From Caldifarciminota bacterium (GTDB lineage Bacteria; Hydrothermota; Hydrothermia; LBFQ01), in assembly GCA_015490465.1 (NCBI GenBank), contig WFXS01000013.1, positions 1-53,926 on the forward strand: a DNA stretch of 53,926 bases, read 5' to 3'. Each line of letters begins with the position of its first letter. Position 1 is the stretch's first letter. The position numbers were made by a program, and so were the translations under genes. The notes below the pieces were generated by a model. The model was not told where the DNA came from and ran no database searches. It saw only the letters and a program-made list of their open reading frames with translations. Positions 25,811-34,698 of the stretch are shown here, in pieces.

Positions 25811-26467
25811 TCACCACACCCTCACATCCACTCCCAACCCCAAACGCGGACCGGAGAGGTCAAATTTCTTGCAGTCCCCCGAGCATTCTAAAAGGACATC
25901 AAAATCCCTGTCCAAAAAAATATCATTGCCTTCTTTATCCTTACCCTTGTAGTTTTTAGCGCTGACCATGGGGTAGCTCAGCGAGATGTAAGGGGATATC
26001 CTTCCAAAGGGGAATTTTACGGATATGGAGGGATTGAAACCGAGAACCAAAGGCGCGCTGAACTGGTAGGTCTTTTTCTCCTCGTGTGGGCTTGGATAGG
26101 AGTAGTAATCGTAATACTCGTACTTAGCGCGGGAATATACGACAGGTACGCCGATGGCAGCCTCTAACATCACCCTGCCCAGAGCGGTCTCCAGAGATGC
26201 GAAAGGCTCAAAGAACACGGAAGAGACGTCTATATGCCTATAGTACTTGCTGGACGAGCTTGCACCACCCCATCTGACGAGCATCATATCGTACCGGAGT
26301 GTTAGACCCGTCTGAAGACCAAACGGCCATGAGTAGTACGCCCTGAAACCCCCTCCGAAGGTCCTGCCTAAGTCAATGCGGGCGTACCCATCCGAGGAGG
26401 TCGTATCCCAGCTGTACATCTCACCGGTTGCAACACCACCGTATAGGATAGGCCCTACGTAGATCAT
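25811..26467 (-). CDS. Outer-membrane barrel-like protein, unknown
   Basis: This 218-residue barrel-like protein begins MIYVGPILYGGVATGEMYSW, without a normal signal peptide. Strand-like segments include RAYYSWPFGLQTGLTLRYD, MLEAAIGVPVVYSRAKYEYY and FGRISPYISLSYPMVSAKNY, and it ends with a strand, GPRLGLGVDVRVW, whose terminal aromatic residue fits recognition by the Bam machinery. It overlaps the preceding gene by 4 bases. Its small size would suit an 8-10 strand barrel. Confidence 0.65.
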   Translation of the reverse strand: MIYVGPILYGGVATGEMYSWDTTSSDGYARIDLGRTFGGGFRAYYSWPFGLQTGLTLRYDMMLVRWGGASSSSKYYRHIDVSSVFFEPFASLETALGRVMLEAAIGVPVVYSRAKYEYYDYYSYPSPHEEKKTYQFSAPLVLGFNPSISVKFPFGRISPYISLSYPMVSAKNYKGKDKEGNDIFLDRDFDVLLECSGDCKKFDLSGPRLGLGVDVRVW

Positions 26468-27213
26468 CTTCCACCTCCTACGTTCAACCTTACGAAGACC
26501 CTCAAACGCGCGCCGCTGAGGTTGTCCCTGAAGTAGAAGGTAGGCCAGTGATAATCCTCAGTCGGCCAGATAAACATACTTTCACTGGAAAAAGTAAGTA
26601 CGGCGTTGTAAGTGGTGTCCCATGTGGCTCCTCCATCCAGATCTTTCCAGATTGCCTTCACACTTCCGTTGTACCTCTGGAGTACCATGTGGTCGTATCC
26701 GGCGTTTAAGCCCACGCTAAGGAGCGGGTGTACCCTGTAGGCCACCTCAAGGGCAAAACCTCCCCCTACCGTTCTGTTGGGTCTCATGGTGGAGTTAAAA
26801 GTTATGTTAAAACCATACGCCGTATATGAAGTTTTCCACGACAACTTTAACAGGGGGTAGAGAAGTCTCGTGTACGCGGCGAACTCTACAGGCCCCACCT
26901 CCTTCCTGACTCCAAAGACTGCACCTGCGATAACACCCGAAAGGTTAGAACTCATGGTATACTCTTCCCCGTAGTCGGGAAATTTGGCCCACACCTTCCT
27001 GTTCAAAAACACGGGACGGGCATCTACGAGGAACAGAAAACCGCCCACACCTACACCTGCTGCGACGCCGTACTCGGGGACGAAGGAGACCACATCCACT
27101 GTGTATTCCACCTGATCCGCCTTGTACACGCTATCCTTATAGCGTGCGTACTCGTTCCACTGATCCATCGCAAAGTAATCCATTCCCCCATAGGGCTGTA
27201 GAATAAACATCAT
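26464..27213 (-). CDS. Outer-membrane barrel-like protein, unknown
   Basis: This 249-residue protein is second in the cluster, directly after the lead lipoprotein (4-base overlap). Barrel-like strands include EYGVAAGVGVGGFLFLVDAR, PVEFAAYTRLLYPLLKLSW, GGGFALEVAYRVHPLLSVGL and GARLRVFVRLNVGG at the end. The N-terminus MMFILQPYGGMDYF has only a short hydrophobic start. It resembles the two barrel proteins downstream in size and style, so the three may be distant paralogues or parts of one complex. Confidence 0.65.
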   Translation of the reverse strand: MMFILQPYGGMDYFAMDQWNEYARYKDSVYKADQVEYTVDVVSFVPEYGVAAGVGVGGFLFLVDARPVFLNRKVWAKFPDYGEEYTMSSNLSGVIAGAVFGVRKEVGPVEFAAYTRLLYPLLKLSWKTSYTAYGFNITFNSTMRPNRTVGGGFALEVAYRVHPLLSVGLNAGYDHMVLQRYNGSVKAIWKDLDGGATWDTTYNAVLTFSSESMFIWPTEDYHWPTFYFRDNLSGARLRVFVRLNVGGGR

Positions 27214-28073
27214 AGCCCACCTCCTTTTGAGTTTGTCGCTACCCCCGGCACCCAGCGCAGGCCGGGGACGTTGAGCTGCATATAAACCTCAAGGTCGGCG
27301 GTGTAAGGACCCGATCCGCTTATGCTTAGCACCCTGACAACGCCGAAGTAGTCGTTGTTGTCCATAGAGCCGTAGCCGGTGGACGTGTTATCCGCCCAGA
27401 AGAAGTAAAAACCTCCGGAAGCGACCTGTCTAACGACGCGATAGTTACCTATCCCAGGGGCCAGGCTACCGCTCGTATTAGGTGTGAAGGCCAGCTCCAT
27501 CCTGGCCTGACCGACCGAAGTCGCGCTTGCGTCCCTGAACTCGGGCGTACCGTAGGAGTAGTTGTTGTAGAATACGAACCATCCCGTGTTGGGAGCGGTA
27601 ATATCCACGGATGACTGCGGTACGAGAACCACATCACCCGCTGAGAAGTCCATTTTAACCCACGAATAACCCGATATGCCGTCGTGGGATACCAGTCCGG
27701 ATACGGAGGCGGAAACGGGTGTCAGGTCTATGGACACCCTCTTCTCGTCGCCCTCGTTGTACGCGGAGACCTCCACCCTCTGGCATACGTGGCTGGCACC
27801 CGGTATTGTGTAGGTTGTATCTATAATCCGCCTTATCTCGTTTCCGTCGCAATATATCTTGTACCCTTTCGCGTTCTCAACGGAACTCCAGATTATCCTC
27901 AGGTCTTGCCCGTCGTTTACGGCCGTTTTTGATACGATCGTGGGACTGCCGCCGAGAGGGGGAGGTGTCTCCGGACCCGTGGGGCCTCCACTGTCGGACT
28001 CCTTCTTACATCCTCCAAGGAGCAAAGCCCCCGTAAGTAGGACACTAACAATCGTGCAGATGTATGTTCTCAT
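27210..28073 (-). CDS. Lipoprotein with fibronectin-III-like domain
   Basis: This 287-residue protein is the first gene of the envelope cluster. The signal MRTYICTIVSVLLTGALLLG ends in lipobox LGGC, followed by a Ser/Gly/Pro linker. Residues of about 45-120 (LRIIWSSVENAKGYKIYCDG, VCQRVEVSAYNEGDEKRVS) look like an FN3 domain, and a second beta domain runs to the end. It is probably anchored to the outer membrane. The gene has its own TAAAAT box. Confidence 0.75.
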   Translation of the reverse strand: MRTYICTIVSVLLTGALLLGGCKKESDSGGPTGPETPPPLGGSPTIVSKTAVNDGQDLRIIWSSVENAKGYKIYCDGNEIRRIIDTTYTIPGASHVCQRVEVSAYNEGDEKRVSIDLTPVSASVSGLVSHDGISGYSWVKMDFSAGDVVLVPQSSVDITAPNTGWFVFYNNYSYGTPEFRDASATSVGQARMELAFTPNTSGSLAPGIGNYRVVRQVASGGFYFFWADNTSTGYGSMDNNDYFGVVRVLSISGSGPYTADLEVYMQLNVPGLRWVPGVATNSKGGGL

Positions 28074-28085
28074 AATGCAGACGAA

Positions 28086-28091
28086 ATTTTA
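28086..28091 (-). promoter_or_regulatory. -10 box of the envelope cluster
   Basis: TAAAAT on the minus strand ends 12 bases before the lead lipoprotein ATG. Confidence 0.65.
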
Positions 28092-28182
28092 ATGCCCCTT
28101 CGTATTCACGGTCGGGTGGAAAATTAACGCACTTATGCCCGGCATTATCCAAAAACCCGGCTCTGTTTACTGAAATCGTCCC

Positions 28183-29709
28183 TCACTCCACCTCAACCCT
28201 CGGATAAATCCTATTCCCCTTTACCAGAAACACGTTTCCGAGCCTCCTCCTGAGGTACCTCACAGTTGAAGTGGAAAGGCTGGCGTTCTCAGTCAGGAGG
28301 GCAACGGCGTCCCTGTAGTTCCTCTCATCCCTGAACTTGACGGTACGTCCGTCAATCCATACCTCCTTCCTACTGTGGTAGAACTTTACCCTGTGGGGCA
28401 GGGAGAACCTGAGGACGTTTATAACGTCCCTGAAACCGTAAAGACGGGAGAACCTGTACGGATACACCGCGGCCATAAAGTTGAGGTGTAGGAGCAGACC
28501 GTATTCCTTTGCCGTTGAGACGGCCTCCTCAAGCCTTCCCCTTATCCACAATCTGGCCACGTTCTCCCGGGGGTTGTCCTTGAGGTTCCCAACCTTATCC
28601 GTGAGGACCGCTCTTGCTATCCTCCCGTACATGGTGTCGGTCGGTTGTTCCGATATATCTATCAGATAACTCCGGGGATCCTCACCCCTGTAAGCGGCGA
28701 ACGTACACCGGGCCACCAGATAGGCCTGCAGGAATATACCCTCCCGGAACTCCGCCGGATAGGTCTCCTCAAACTCAGCGTCCGAAACGGGCATCCCGAG
28801 ACACATCCTGAGCATCACCTTGAAGTGCCTTATCCAGAACCTCTCTATGTCGTTATCAACCTCGGGGTTGTGGCGGAGTAGTTCTGCCCTGAGCAGGGAG
28901 GACAGAACTATCGCCTTGTGGACTTCCTTTCCGTTGTATTCAAGTCTGGTCCTCCGTAGCACCCTGTGCGCATCTATCATGTATCCGAGGTTTATCAGGG
29001 CGTTGACCAGAGCCTTTACCCTGACCCTCTCAAGGTACGGGTTACCGAACCTTCTCTTACTAACCGCCCTCACCAGCCTCCTAACCACCCCCATATTCCC
29101 GGCGTTGGGGGCGGACAACGACAGTATTCCGAGGGCGTTTACGAGTATCACCGGGTTCAGACTCCCGAAATCGTAGGGGTTTATCTCCTCTTCGTACACC
29201 TTAACGACCTCCTCGTGCCTCCCCATAAGCATAAGTACGTTCATCTTTAGGAGGGAGGACAGCGGGACGTAGAGTAGCTTCCCCTCCCGTAAAGCAACGT
29301 GCCTTATGTCTTCGGCCATCTCAAGGGCATCGCTCAGTGACACCTTTCCCATCTTTAAACCCAACAGCGCACGGTTCAACCTGTGTTTCAGGGGTAAGGC
29401 CTCATAGGGAAGGTCAAAGAACCTGTTCAAACGTTCGGCGTCAGAAGGCACAGGCAAAAGCTTAAACAGCTCACGGGCGTACCTCCACGAGGGAGTACCC
29501 GCAGCCTCAACGCACCTGTCAAAGAGTAGGTTGCTCTTTTTGGAAGGTTTGCCGAAGAAGAACTCCCTGAATATCCTGCTCACGTATCCCTTTGATACTC
29601 CGCTCGCCAGAGCTATATCGGAGACGACGTAGTTATAACTTCCCTCTATGCTCCTTATTACCCGCAAGCATTTTCCCTTTTTTCTGTAAAGTCCACGAAG
29701 TATCTCCAT
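28183..29709 (-). CDS. Helical-repeat (TPR-like) protein with N-terminal HTH, probable regulator
   Basis: This 508-residue protein is mostly alpha-helical. Residues of about 25-55 (YVVSDIALASGVSKGYVSRI) form a clear helix-turn-helix. The middle resembles degenerate TPR helices (ALEMAEDIRHVALREGKLLY, LLKMNVLMLMGRHEEVVKVY). The C-terminal region, KEVWIDGRTVKFRDERNY then TSTVRYLRRRLGNVFLVKG, looks like a winged-helix of the OmpR/SARP type. No sensor or receiver domain is seen. It may be a transcription factor of MalT/SARP-like design; no target is evident. It has a leaderless TATAAT start. Confidence 0.65.
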   Translation of the reverse strand: MEILRGLYRKKGKCLRVIRSIEGSYNYVVSDIALASGVSKGYVSRIFREFFFGKPSKKSNLLFDRCVEAAGTPSWRYARELFKLLPVPSDAERLNRFFDLPYEALPLKHRLNRALLGLKMGKVSLSDALEMAEDIRHVALREGKLLYVPLSSLLKMNVLMLMGRHEEVVKVYEEEINPYDFGSLNPVILVNALGILSLSAPNAGNMGVVRRLVRAVSKRRFGNPYLERVRVKALVNALINLGYMIDAHRVLRRTRLEYNGKEVHKAIVLSSLLRAELLRHNPEVDNDIERFWIRHFKVMLRMCLGMPVSDAEFEETYPAEFREGIFLQAYLVARCTFAAYRGEDPRSYLIDISEQPTDTMYGRIARAVLTDKVGNLKDNPRENVARLWIRGRLEEAVSTAKEYGLLLHLNFMAAVYPYRFSRLYGFRDVINVLRFSLPHRVKFYHSRKEVWIDGRTVKFRDERNYRDAVALLTENASLSTSTVRYLRRRLGNVFLVKGNRIYPRVEVE

Positions 29710-29720
29710 AAATTGGGGAC

Positions 29721-29726
29721 ATTATA
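29721..29726 (-). promoter_or_regulatory. -10 box of the HTH-TPR gene
   Basis: TATAAT on the minus strand ends 11 bases before the ATG at 29709. Confidence 0.65.
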
Positions 29727-29739
29727 ACGGTGTAAGGTA

Positions 29740-31503
29740 CTACATCTTTATAAACTTGCGCACATTACACCCACATACTCCGAAGTACACCCCCCTACCC
29801 CTCACGCGCTCCACCCTCCTGCCGTCAGGTGTGTATATCCTCTCCGTTTCCGTACACGTCCCGTTCATTCCTTCGTCTCCGGATTCGTAAAGGCCCACGG
29901 GTATATCGCCACCGGTCGCCTCCCTCCACCTCGCCGCAAGGTACTGGAAGAACTGATCCGCGAAGTGCCTGCTGTAAATTATCACAACCACTTCATCGCT
30001 CCGGGTAAAGCCGTTGTAACTCCAGTTGGCCGAACCGAACTCCACGGCCGAGAGGTCCCTTATGGCGAACTTATCGTGAAAGGTATAACCGTTGAGGTAA
30101 TGGGTGACGTAGGTAGGAGGCCCCCACGTGCGCATGGTCTGGCTCTCGGAATAGGAGCTGTTCCAGTCGGAGTAATCAAAGAGTCCGACGACCGTACGAC
30201 CGCTATTATGCAGGGTGCGATAGGCATCCCTCACGCCGTCGTGGGTGAAGACGTTTATTCCAAAGTGTATCTGGGTTGACGTGGAGAGGATGAAACGGGT
30301 AAAGGCCTGCTCGGCCGTATCCGCAGGTGGGAACCACACGCCTATACTCTCGGCGGGAAAGTAGTTGTCCGTGTTGTGGGTCTTCTGGGTCCCGAACTTC
30401 GCTGCGGAGGGGTTGGGAGTATCTCCCGTACTCCCCCACATCTCGTTAAACTCCGCCAGAAACTGACGGGCGACGTTGGGTATCCGTATGGCTGTCAGGT
30501 TGTTCACCTGAAGGGTATCCGCGTAAACCGTGAAGTTGTACGAACCCACCAGTACGACGTCGTTCGTCGTATCGCCGTCCCGCGTATCTATTGAGACCAC
30601 CTTCATGTGCATGTAGCCGTAGTCCGAGCGGGTGTCGTCGGAGAGTACGGGTATACCGGCCGATCTGAGCTGGTTGATGTAGGAGTTGTCGTTGGAGGAC
30701 TCGTAAATTACCCTCACCTTCACCCCGCGGTTGTGGGCGTCTATCAGGGCGTCGGTTATGGTCTGGGATGTCAGGTTGTATATGGAGACGTCCACGCTGT
30801 ACCTCGCCTTATCTATGAAACGGGCGACGATAAAGCGGAGGGTGTCGTTCCCGTAGTTCTTCACCACCCGCGATACGGTGGTGTCCGTGGATTTGTTGAA
30901 AAACGGCGTGTAGTACCTGAGGGCTACGGGCGTTATATCCCCATCGTCCCGTGGGACGAGGCGGTAGTTGTCGTTGTACTGATCCACCACACCGGTAATG
31001 TAAACCGTATCGCCAACGAAGGGGAAATAAGATAGTGTCTCCCTGTTTAAAGCGTAAACGTCTGCTCCGTTCCACGTAAGCACGTACTCCCCTCTCCTGT
31101 TTACCCACGCGTCCTTTACCCATCCCTCAAGCCTTACGAGGACCCCCTCAAGGCTCTCGGCCACCTCCGGTATAACCACGGGTATCGGCGGTACGGGTGA
31201 GCCGCTTCCGAGAACACTGACGGAGGAGAGGACGATCTCCGTCATGTTCCTGTACTCCTGAACCGTACCGGAGACCTCAACGCTGTCCCAGAGGTTTACG
31301 GAGGGCATGGATATGCCGGCGTACACGAATATACCGGACCACGCTCCCACGCTGTCCTGAATGTAGAAGCCCCTCAGATCAGGTAGCACCGCCGTAACGA
31401 CTCCCCTTAAGGTGACGCTGCTTCCCACGTATGGGGAATCCCCGGATGGGTCCGTAGTAAACTGAACGTCCCGTATGGTAAGAGCAGTAAGTACGACGAA
31501 CAC
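29740..31503 (-). CDS. Secreted phospholipase D-like protein with OB-fold and sorting-type tail
   Basis: This protein has about 587 residues. The N-terminal 190 residues hold two OB-fold-like units (VTLRGVVTAVLPDLRGFYIQ, VEVSGTVQEYRNMTEIVLSS). A PLD domain follows with both HxKx4D motifs: HMKVVSID then VGSYNF, and HDKFAIRD then GSANWS. Such enzymes cleave phosphodiesters in lipids or nucleic acids; with OB folds, an extracellular nuclease or phospholipase is possible. The tail GRRVERVRGRGVYFGVCG matches the shared sorting-type domain. A TAGAAT box directly precedes an ATG at 31509, so I prefer the GTG at 31503. The signal is only VFVVLTALTI. Confidence 0.8.
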   Translation of the reverse strand: MFVVLTALTIRDVQFTTDPSGDSPYVGSSVTLRGVVTAVLPDLRGFYIQDSVGAWSGIFVYAGISMPSVNLWDSVEVSGTVQEYRNMTEIVLSSVSVLGSGSPVPPIPVVIPEVAESLEGVLVRLEGWVKDAWVNRRGEYVLTWNGADVYALNRETLSYFPFVGDTVYITGVVDQYNDNYRLVPRDDGDITPVALRYYTPFFNKSTDTTVSRVVKNYGNDTLRFIVARFIDKARYSVDVSIYNLTSQTITDALIDAHNRGVKVRVIYESSNDNSYINQLRSAGIPVLSDDTRSDYGYMHMKVVSIDTRDGDTTNDVVLVGSYNFTVYADTLQVNNLTAIRIPNVARQFLAEFNEMWGSTGDTPNPSAAKFGTQKTHNTDNYFPAESIGVWFPPADTAEQAFTRFILSTSTQIHFGINVFTHDGVRDAYRTLHNSGRTVVGLFDYSDWNSSYSESQTMRTWGPPTYVTHYLNGYTFHDKFAIRDLSAVEFGSANWSYNGFTRSDEVVVIIYSRHFADQFFQYLAARWREATGGDIPVGLYESGDEGMNGTCTETERIYTPDGRRVERVRGRGVYFGVCGCNVRKFIKM

Positions 31504-31509
31504 CTTCAT

Positions 31510-31515
31510 ATTCTA
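31510..31515 (-). promoter_or_regulatory. -10 box of the PLD-like gene
   Basis: TAGAAT on the minus strand ends 6 bases before the GTG at 31503 and abuts the ATG at 31509, which transcription from it would probably miss. Confidence 0.6.
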
Positions 31516-31830
31516 CCGTTGAACTTCACGATGATAGCAGGTAGAGAGTCCTGAGTTTAAGTTTAACCTTAAACTGTCCAGATGTACGATTGCTGGTGTT
31601 AATGTCCTTAAAGTTAAGAATTGGATAACTAAAGTGATACACCGAGAGCGTTCAATGAATAGAGGGACTATGGGGATATTAGAAGATTTCCCAGTTCCAT
31701 GATGAACCGTGTAACGCGTAAGAGAAAGAAGGTAGGAGGGCATAGATCTGCATTCCGGTACACTTTCAAAAGACTGGCATTAACTTCGTATTCTGACCCG
31801 TACCGTGGTAGTACCCTAAGACTTCCACCG
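31516..31830. other. Gene-free divergent intergenic region
   Basis: No gene is recognised. It contains a perfect 8-base inverted repeat, AGTTTAAG/CTTAAACT, around a 6-base loop (31554-31575), and a stretch near 31655-31680 that resembles sequence near 46934-46957. It is A/T-richer than the coding DNA. Confidence 0.4.
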
Positions 31831-31836
31831 TAAAAT
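31831..31836 (+). promoter_or_regulatory. -10 box of the M1 peptidase gene
   Basis: TAAAAT ends 6 bases before the ATG at 31843. An in-frame TAA inside the box rules out a longer N-terminus. Confidence 0.65.
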
Positions 31837-31842
31837 ACTCCT

Positions 31843-33744
31843 ATGTTGGTTTTCCTTACGTCCTTCGCCGTGGAAGACCTCTGGCAACCGGAGGAGCCTT
31901 TCTATCTGAAGGAACATAAACGCTCTTTCCGTTCTTACGGATACGGCCTCTACGACTGGCCGGACGTTGAAATCCCACCCTACGACGTACGGAAGTACAC
32001 GATCAGGATGGACCTATGGGGCGGATACGTCCACCTGGCCCACACTACGGTTAAGATCGTGGGCAGAAGTACGGTTGACACCGTACGGCTTTACTTCGGA
32101 TGGGACCCCGTGGACAGCGTAAAGTACAACGGATCTTCCGTACCTTTCTCAACCGTGGGTACGGATTCGGCCCGGAGGCTGGTTATTCCCCTTCCCTCCC
32201 CCCTCTACCCCGGAGATACGGGGTACGTGGACGTCTTCTACCACGGTACACCCCCGACGTCCGGATGCACGAGCTTCGGCGGTGGGTTATCCATACGGTC
32301 ATCCTCGTGGGTGTACGCGGACAACGAGCCTTACGGTCTCAGGTGCTGGGTACCTTCCTACGACCAGCCCTACGAAAAGGCGGACGAAGGAGTGGAATTC
32401 TACATCACCACGGACACCAGCCTTGAGGTCGTGGCCAACGGTGTACTTCAGGATACCACGACGACCGGTAGCCTGAGGACGTGGCACTACGCCCACGGTC
32501 ATCCCATAACCCCTTACCTGATAACCTTCGCCATCAGGGATCTCGTTTACAACGAGTGGACGTGGACGTACGGTTCCATTACCATGCCCGTGAGGGCGTG
32601 GTTGATAGCCTCGGACCCCGATTACTCGTGGGGAAGCAGCCTCACGGAGATGCTCACGGCCTTTTCCATAAGGTACGGCATTTATCCCTTTGCCGACGAG
32701 AAGTACGAACAGAGCGTCGTCCTTCCCGGAGGGTGGGCGATGGAGGACCAGACCAACTCCTTCTTCGGAGGATACTACGCCGGATGGGTGGAGGCCCACG
32801 AGTTGGCCCACCAGTGGTGGGGGAACGATGTGACGTGCGGCACCTTCAAGGACATATGGCTTAACGAGGGGTTCGCCACGTACAACGAAATAATCTGGCA
32901 GGAGCATACGGGGGGCTGGAGCGCTTACAGAAGCTATTACGACAGGCGGGCGGATTCGGCCATATTCACCTACGCCTCCAACCCCGGCCAACCCGTCTAC
33001 AACCCCGGCCCGGACATAAGAGACGCCTTTTCGGTCTACACGTACAACAAGGGTGCGGCCGTATTGCACATGCTCCGCTATATCCTTGACAAGGACACCT
33101 CCCTTTTCTTCGGCGCTCTCAGGTACTACAGGAGCAGACACAGTGGTTCCTACGCCCTCACCAGCGACTTCGTAAACGACGTCCAGACCTTCACGGGCAG
33201 AGACCTGACGTGGTTCTTTGACCAGTGGGTATATCAACCGGGATGGCCTGTGTACGACGTACGATGGAATAGGTTTGATGACGGTGGAAGCTGGAGATTG
33301 CTCCTCCGGGTAGAACAGGTACAACCTGCCGGTGCGCCCACCTTCAAAATGCCCATAGAGGTTAAGGTATTTACGCCGTCGGGAGATACCACGGTCGTCA
33401 TATGGGACAGTCTTGACGTCCAGCACTTCTGGATAACGCTCAGCGACAGGCCCGACAGCCTTCACTGGGACCCGGAGAACTGGGTACTGGAGCAGCATAC
33501 TCTAACCTACGACCCAGCCCTTAACCTGAGCGAGAAACCGGAGGTGGCCGTAAGGGACGTGGTGGTAAGGGTGAAAGGCAGGGATGTGGTGGTTTACGGT
33601 GTGAACGGGCGGTTTCCGGTATCCGTTTACTCCTCATCGGGTCGTCTTATATCTCGTGGCGATGGAAAGGTGAACGTTACCCTATCCCCCGGTGTATACT
33701 ACGCCGTCAGTAAAGACAGGGTGAAGGCCTTCGTCGTGAAATGA
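31843..33744 (+). CDS. Secreted M1-family zinc metallopeptidase with sorting-type tail
   Basis: This 633-residue aminopeptidase-like protein has the zinc site HELAHQWW (H319, E320, H323) and NEGFATY (E342). The M1 exopeptidase motif GAMEN is replaced by GGWAMED (296-302), as in several bacterial M1 forms. The N-terminal beta domain (residues 45-250) is typical of the family. The last 60 residues, GRLISRGDGKVNVTLSPGVY then AVSKDRVKAFVVK, form the shared sorting-type domain. The N-terminus, MLVFLTSFAVEDLWQPEE, has a short uncharged hydrophobic start. It is probably exported and cell-surface bound, providing peptides or amino acids. Confidence 0.88.
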   Translation: MLVFLTSFAVEDLWQPEEPFYLKEHKRSFRSYGYGLYDWPDVEIPPYDVRKYTIRMDLWGGYVHLAHTTVKIVGRSTVDTVRLYFGWDPVDSVKYNGSSVPFSTVGTDSARRLVIPLPSPLYPGDTGYVDVFYHGTPPTSGCTSFGGGLSIRSSSWVYADNEPYGLRCWVPSYDQPYEKADEGVEFYITTDTSLEVVANGVLQDTTTTGSLRTWHYAHGHPITPYLITFAIRDLVYNEWTWTYGSITMPVRAWLIASDPDYSWGSSLTEMLTAFSIRYGIYPFADEKYEQSVVLPGGWAMEDQTNSFFGGYYAGWVEAHELAHQWWGNDVTCGTFKDIWLNEGFATYNEIIWQEHTGGWSAYRSYYDRRADSAIFTYASNPGQPVYNPGPDIRDAFSVYTYNKGAAVLHMLRYILDKDTSLFFGALRYYRSRHSGSYALTSDFVNDVQTFTGRDLTWFFDQWVYQPGWPVYDVRWNRFDDGGSWRLLLRVEQVQPAGAPTFKMPIEVKVFTPSGDTTVVIWDSLDVQHFWITLSDRPDSLHWDPENWVLEQHTLTYDPALNLSEKPEVAVRDVVVRVKGRDVVVYGVNGRFPVSVYSSSGRLISRGDGKVNVTLSPGVYYAVSKDRVKAFVVK

Positions 33745-33750
33745 TCGTGC

Positions 33751-34665
33751 ATGCCTGAGAGGGTTCTGGGGGGTTTTCTGGGCCACGCTATCGGGGACGT
33801 TCTGGGTTTTCCCTATGAAGGAATCCCGAGGAGGGTCCTGAAGGTCAGGCCTATAACGGACGTGCCGGATAGGGTTATGCCGTCAGACGACACGGCCCTC
33901 GTCCTGTGTACGGCCCAGAACCTGTGTGAAAGGGGGATTGACCCCGAGGACCTCGCCCGCCGACTGGTCGGATGGCTGGAGAAGGGGGAGTGTACCCCCA
34001 ACGGGAAGGCCGTGGGTGTAGGGAGGACCACTTACGAGGCCGTAAAACGGATAGCATCCGGCATACCGCCCCTCATGGCCGGTGGCAGGGGGGAGAGGGA
34101 CAACGGGAACGGCTCCCTCATGAGGATGCTTCCCCTGATATTCTACCTGTACGGCAGGCCAGAGACGGAGGTTAAGGAGGTCGTCCGGGCGTACTCCTCT
34201 ATCACGCACGCCCACATGCGAAGCGTAATAGCATGCCACACGTACGTCCTGTTCGGTATGTACCTCTACGGAGGGAGTACACCCCATGAGGCTTACGGTA
34301 AGGTGGCAGAAAAAATACGTGCCTTCTACAGGGGGGAGGAGGAACTGAGGCACTTCTCCCGCATACTTGACGGTTCGCTACCGGACCTCAGGGAAAAAGA
34401 CGTGCGGTCGGGCGGTTACGTCGTCCACACCCTTGAAGCCTCCCTCTGGGTCCTTATACGAGGGGGAAGCTTCCGGGATATGGTCCTGCGGGCCGTAAAC
34501 CTCGGAGGGGATACGGATACGGTGGGAGCGATCGTGGGAGGACTCGCCGGCATATACCACACCGTTCGCGGTATACCGAAAGAGTGGATAAACAGGCTAC
34601 CCATGAGGGAGGAGCTGGAGAGGGTAGCCGTATGCCTTGCAGAGAGATCGGCAACGGGACGGTAG
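33751..34665 (+). CDS. ADP-ribosylglycohydrolase (DraG family)
   Basis: This 304-residue all-helical enzyme removes ADP-ribose from proteins or small molecules. The dimetal-binding motifs are GHAIGDVLGFPYEG near the start, PSDDTAL (about residue 45), GNGSLMRMLPL and LGGDTDTVGAIVGGLAG near the end. It starts 6 bases after the peptidase stop and is probably in the same transcript. No ADP-ribosyltransferase is present in the window, so its target is unknown. Confidence 0.92.
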   Translation: MPERVLGGFLGHAIGDVLGFPYEGIPRRVLKVRPITDVPDRVMPSDDTALVLCTAQNLCERGIDPEDLARRLVGWLEKGECTPNGKAVGVGRTTYEAVKRIASGIPPLMAGGRGERDNGNGSLMRMLPLIFYLYGRPETEVKEVVRAYSSITHAHMRSVIACHTYVLFGMYLYGGSTPHEAYGKVAEKIRAFYRGEEELRHFSRILDGSLPDLREKDVRSGGYVVHTLEASLWVLIRGGSFRDMVLRAVNLGGDTDTVGAIVGGLAGIYHTVRGIPKEWINRLPMREELERVAVCLAERSATGR

Positions 34666-34682
34666 GGTACGGTTATCGTCCG

Positions 34683-34688
34683 TAAAAT
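34683..34688 (+). promoter_or_regulatory. -10 box of the Cys-rich lipoprotein gene
   Basis: TAAAAT ends 10 bases before the ATG at 34699. Confidence 0.6.
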
Positions 34689-34698
34689 TATCGGGGGA

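Noticed and set aside
31513..31743. 76-codon minus-strand frame in the gap before the PLD gene
   Set aside because: It has no family similarity, and it overlaps the -10 box of the PLD-like gene.
32299..33498. 399-codon frame antisense to the M1 peptidase
   Set aside because: It is a shadow frame: the sense strand has an intact zinc site and family-length protein.
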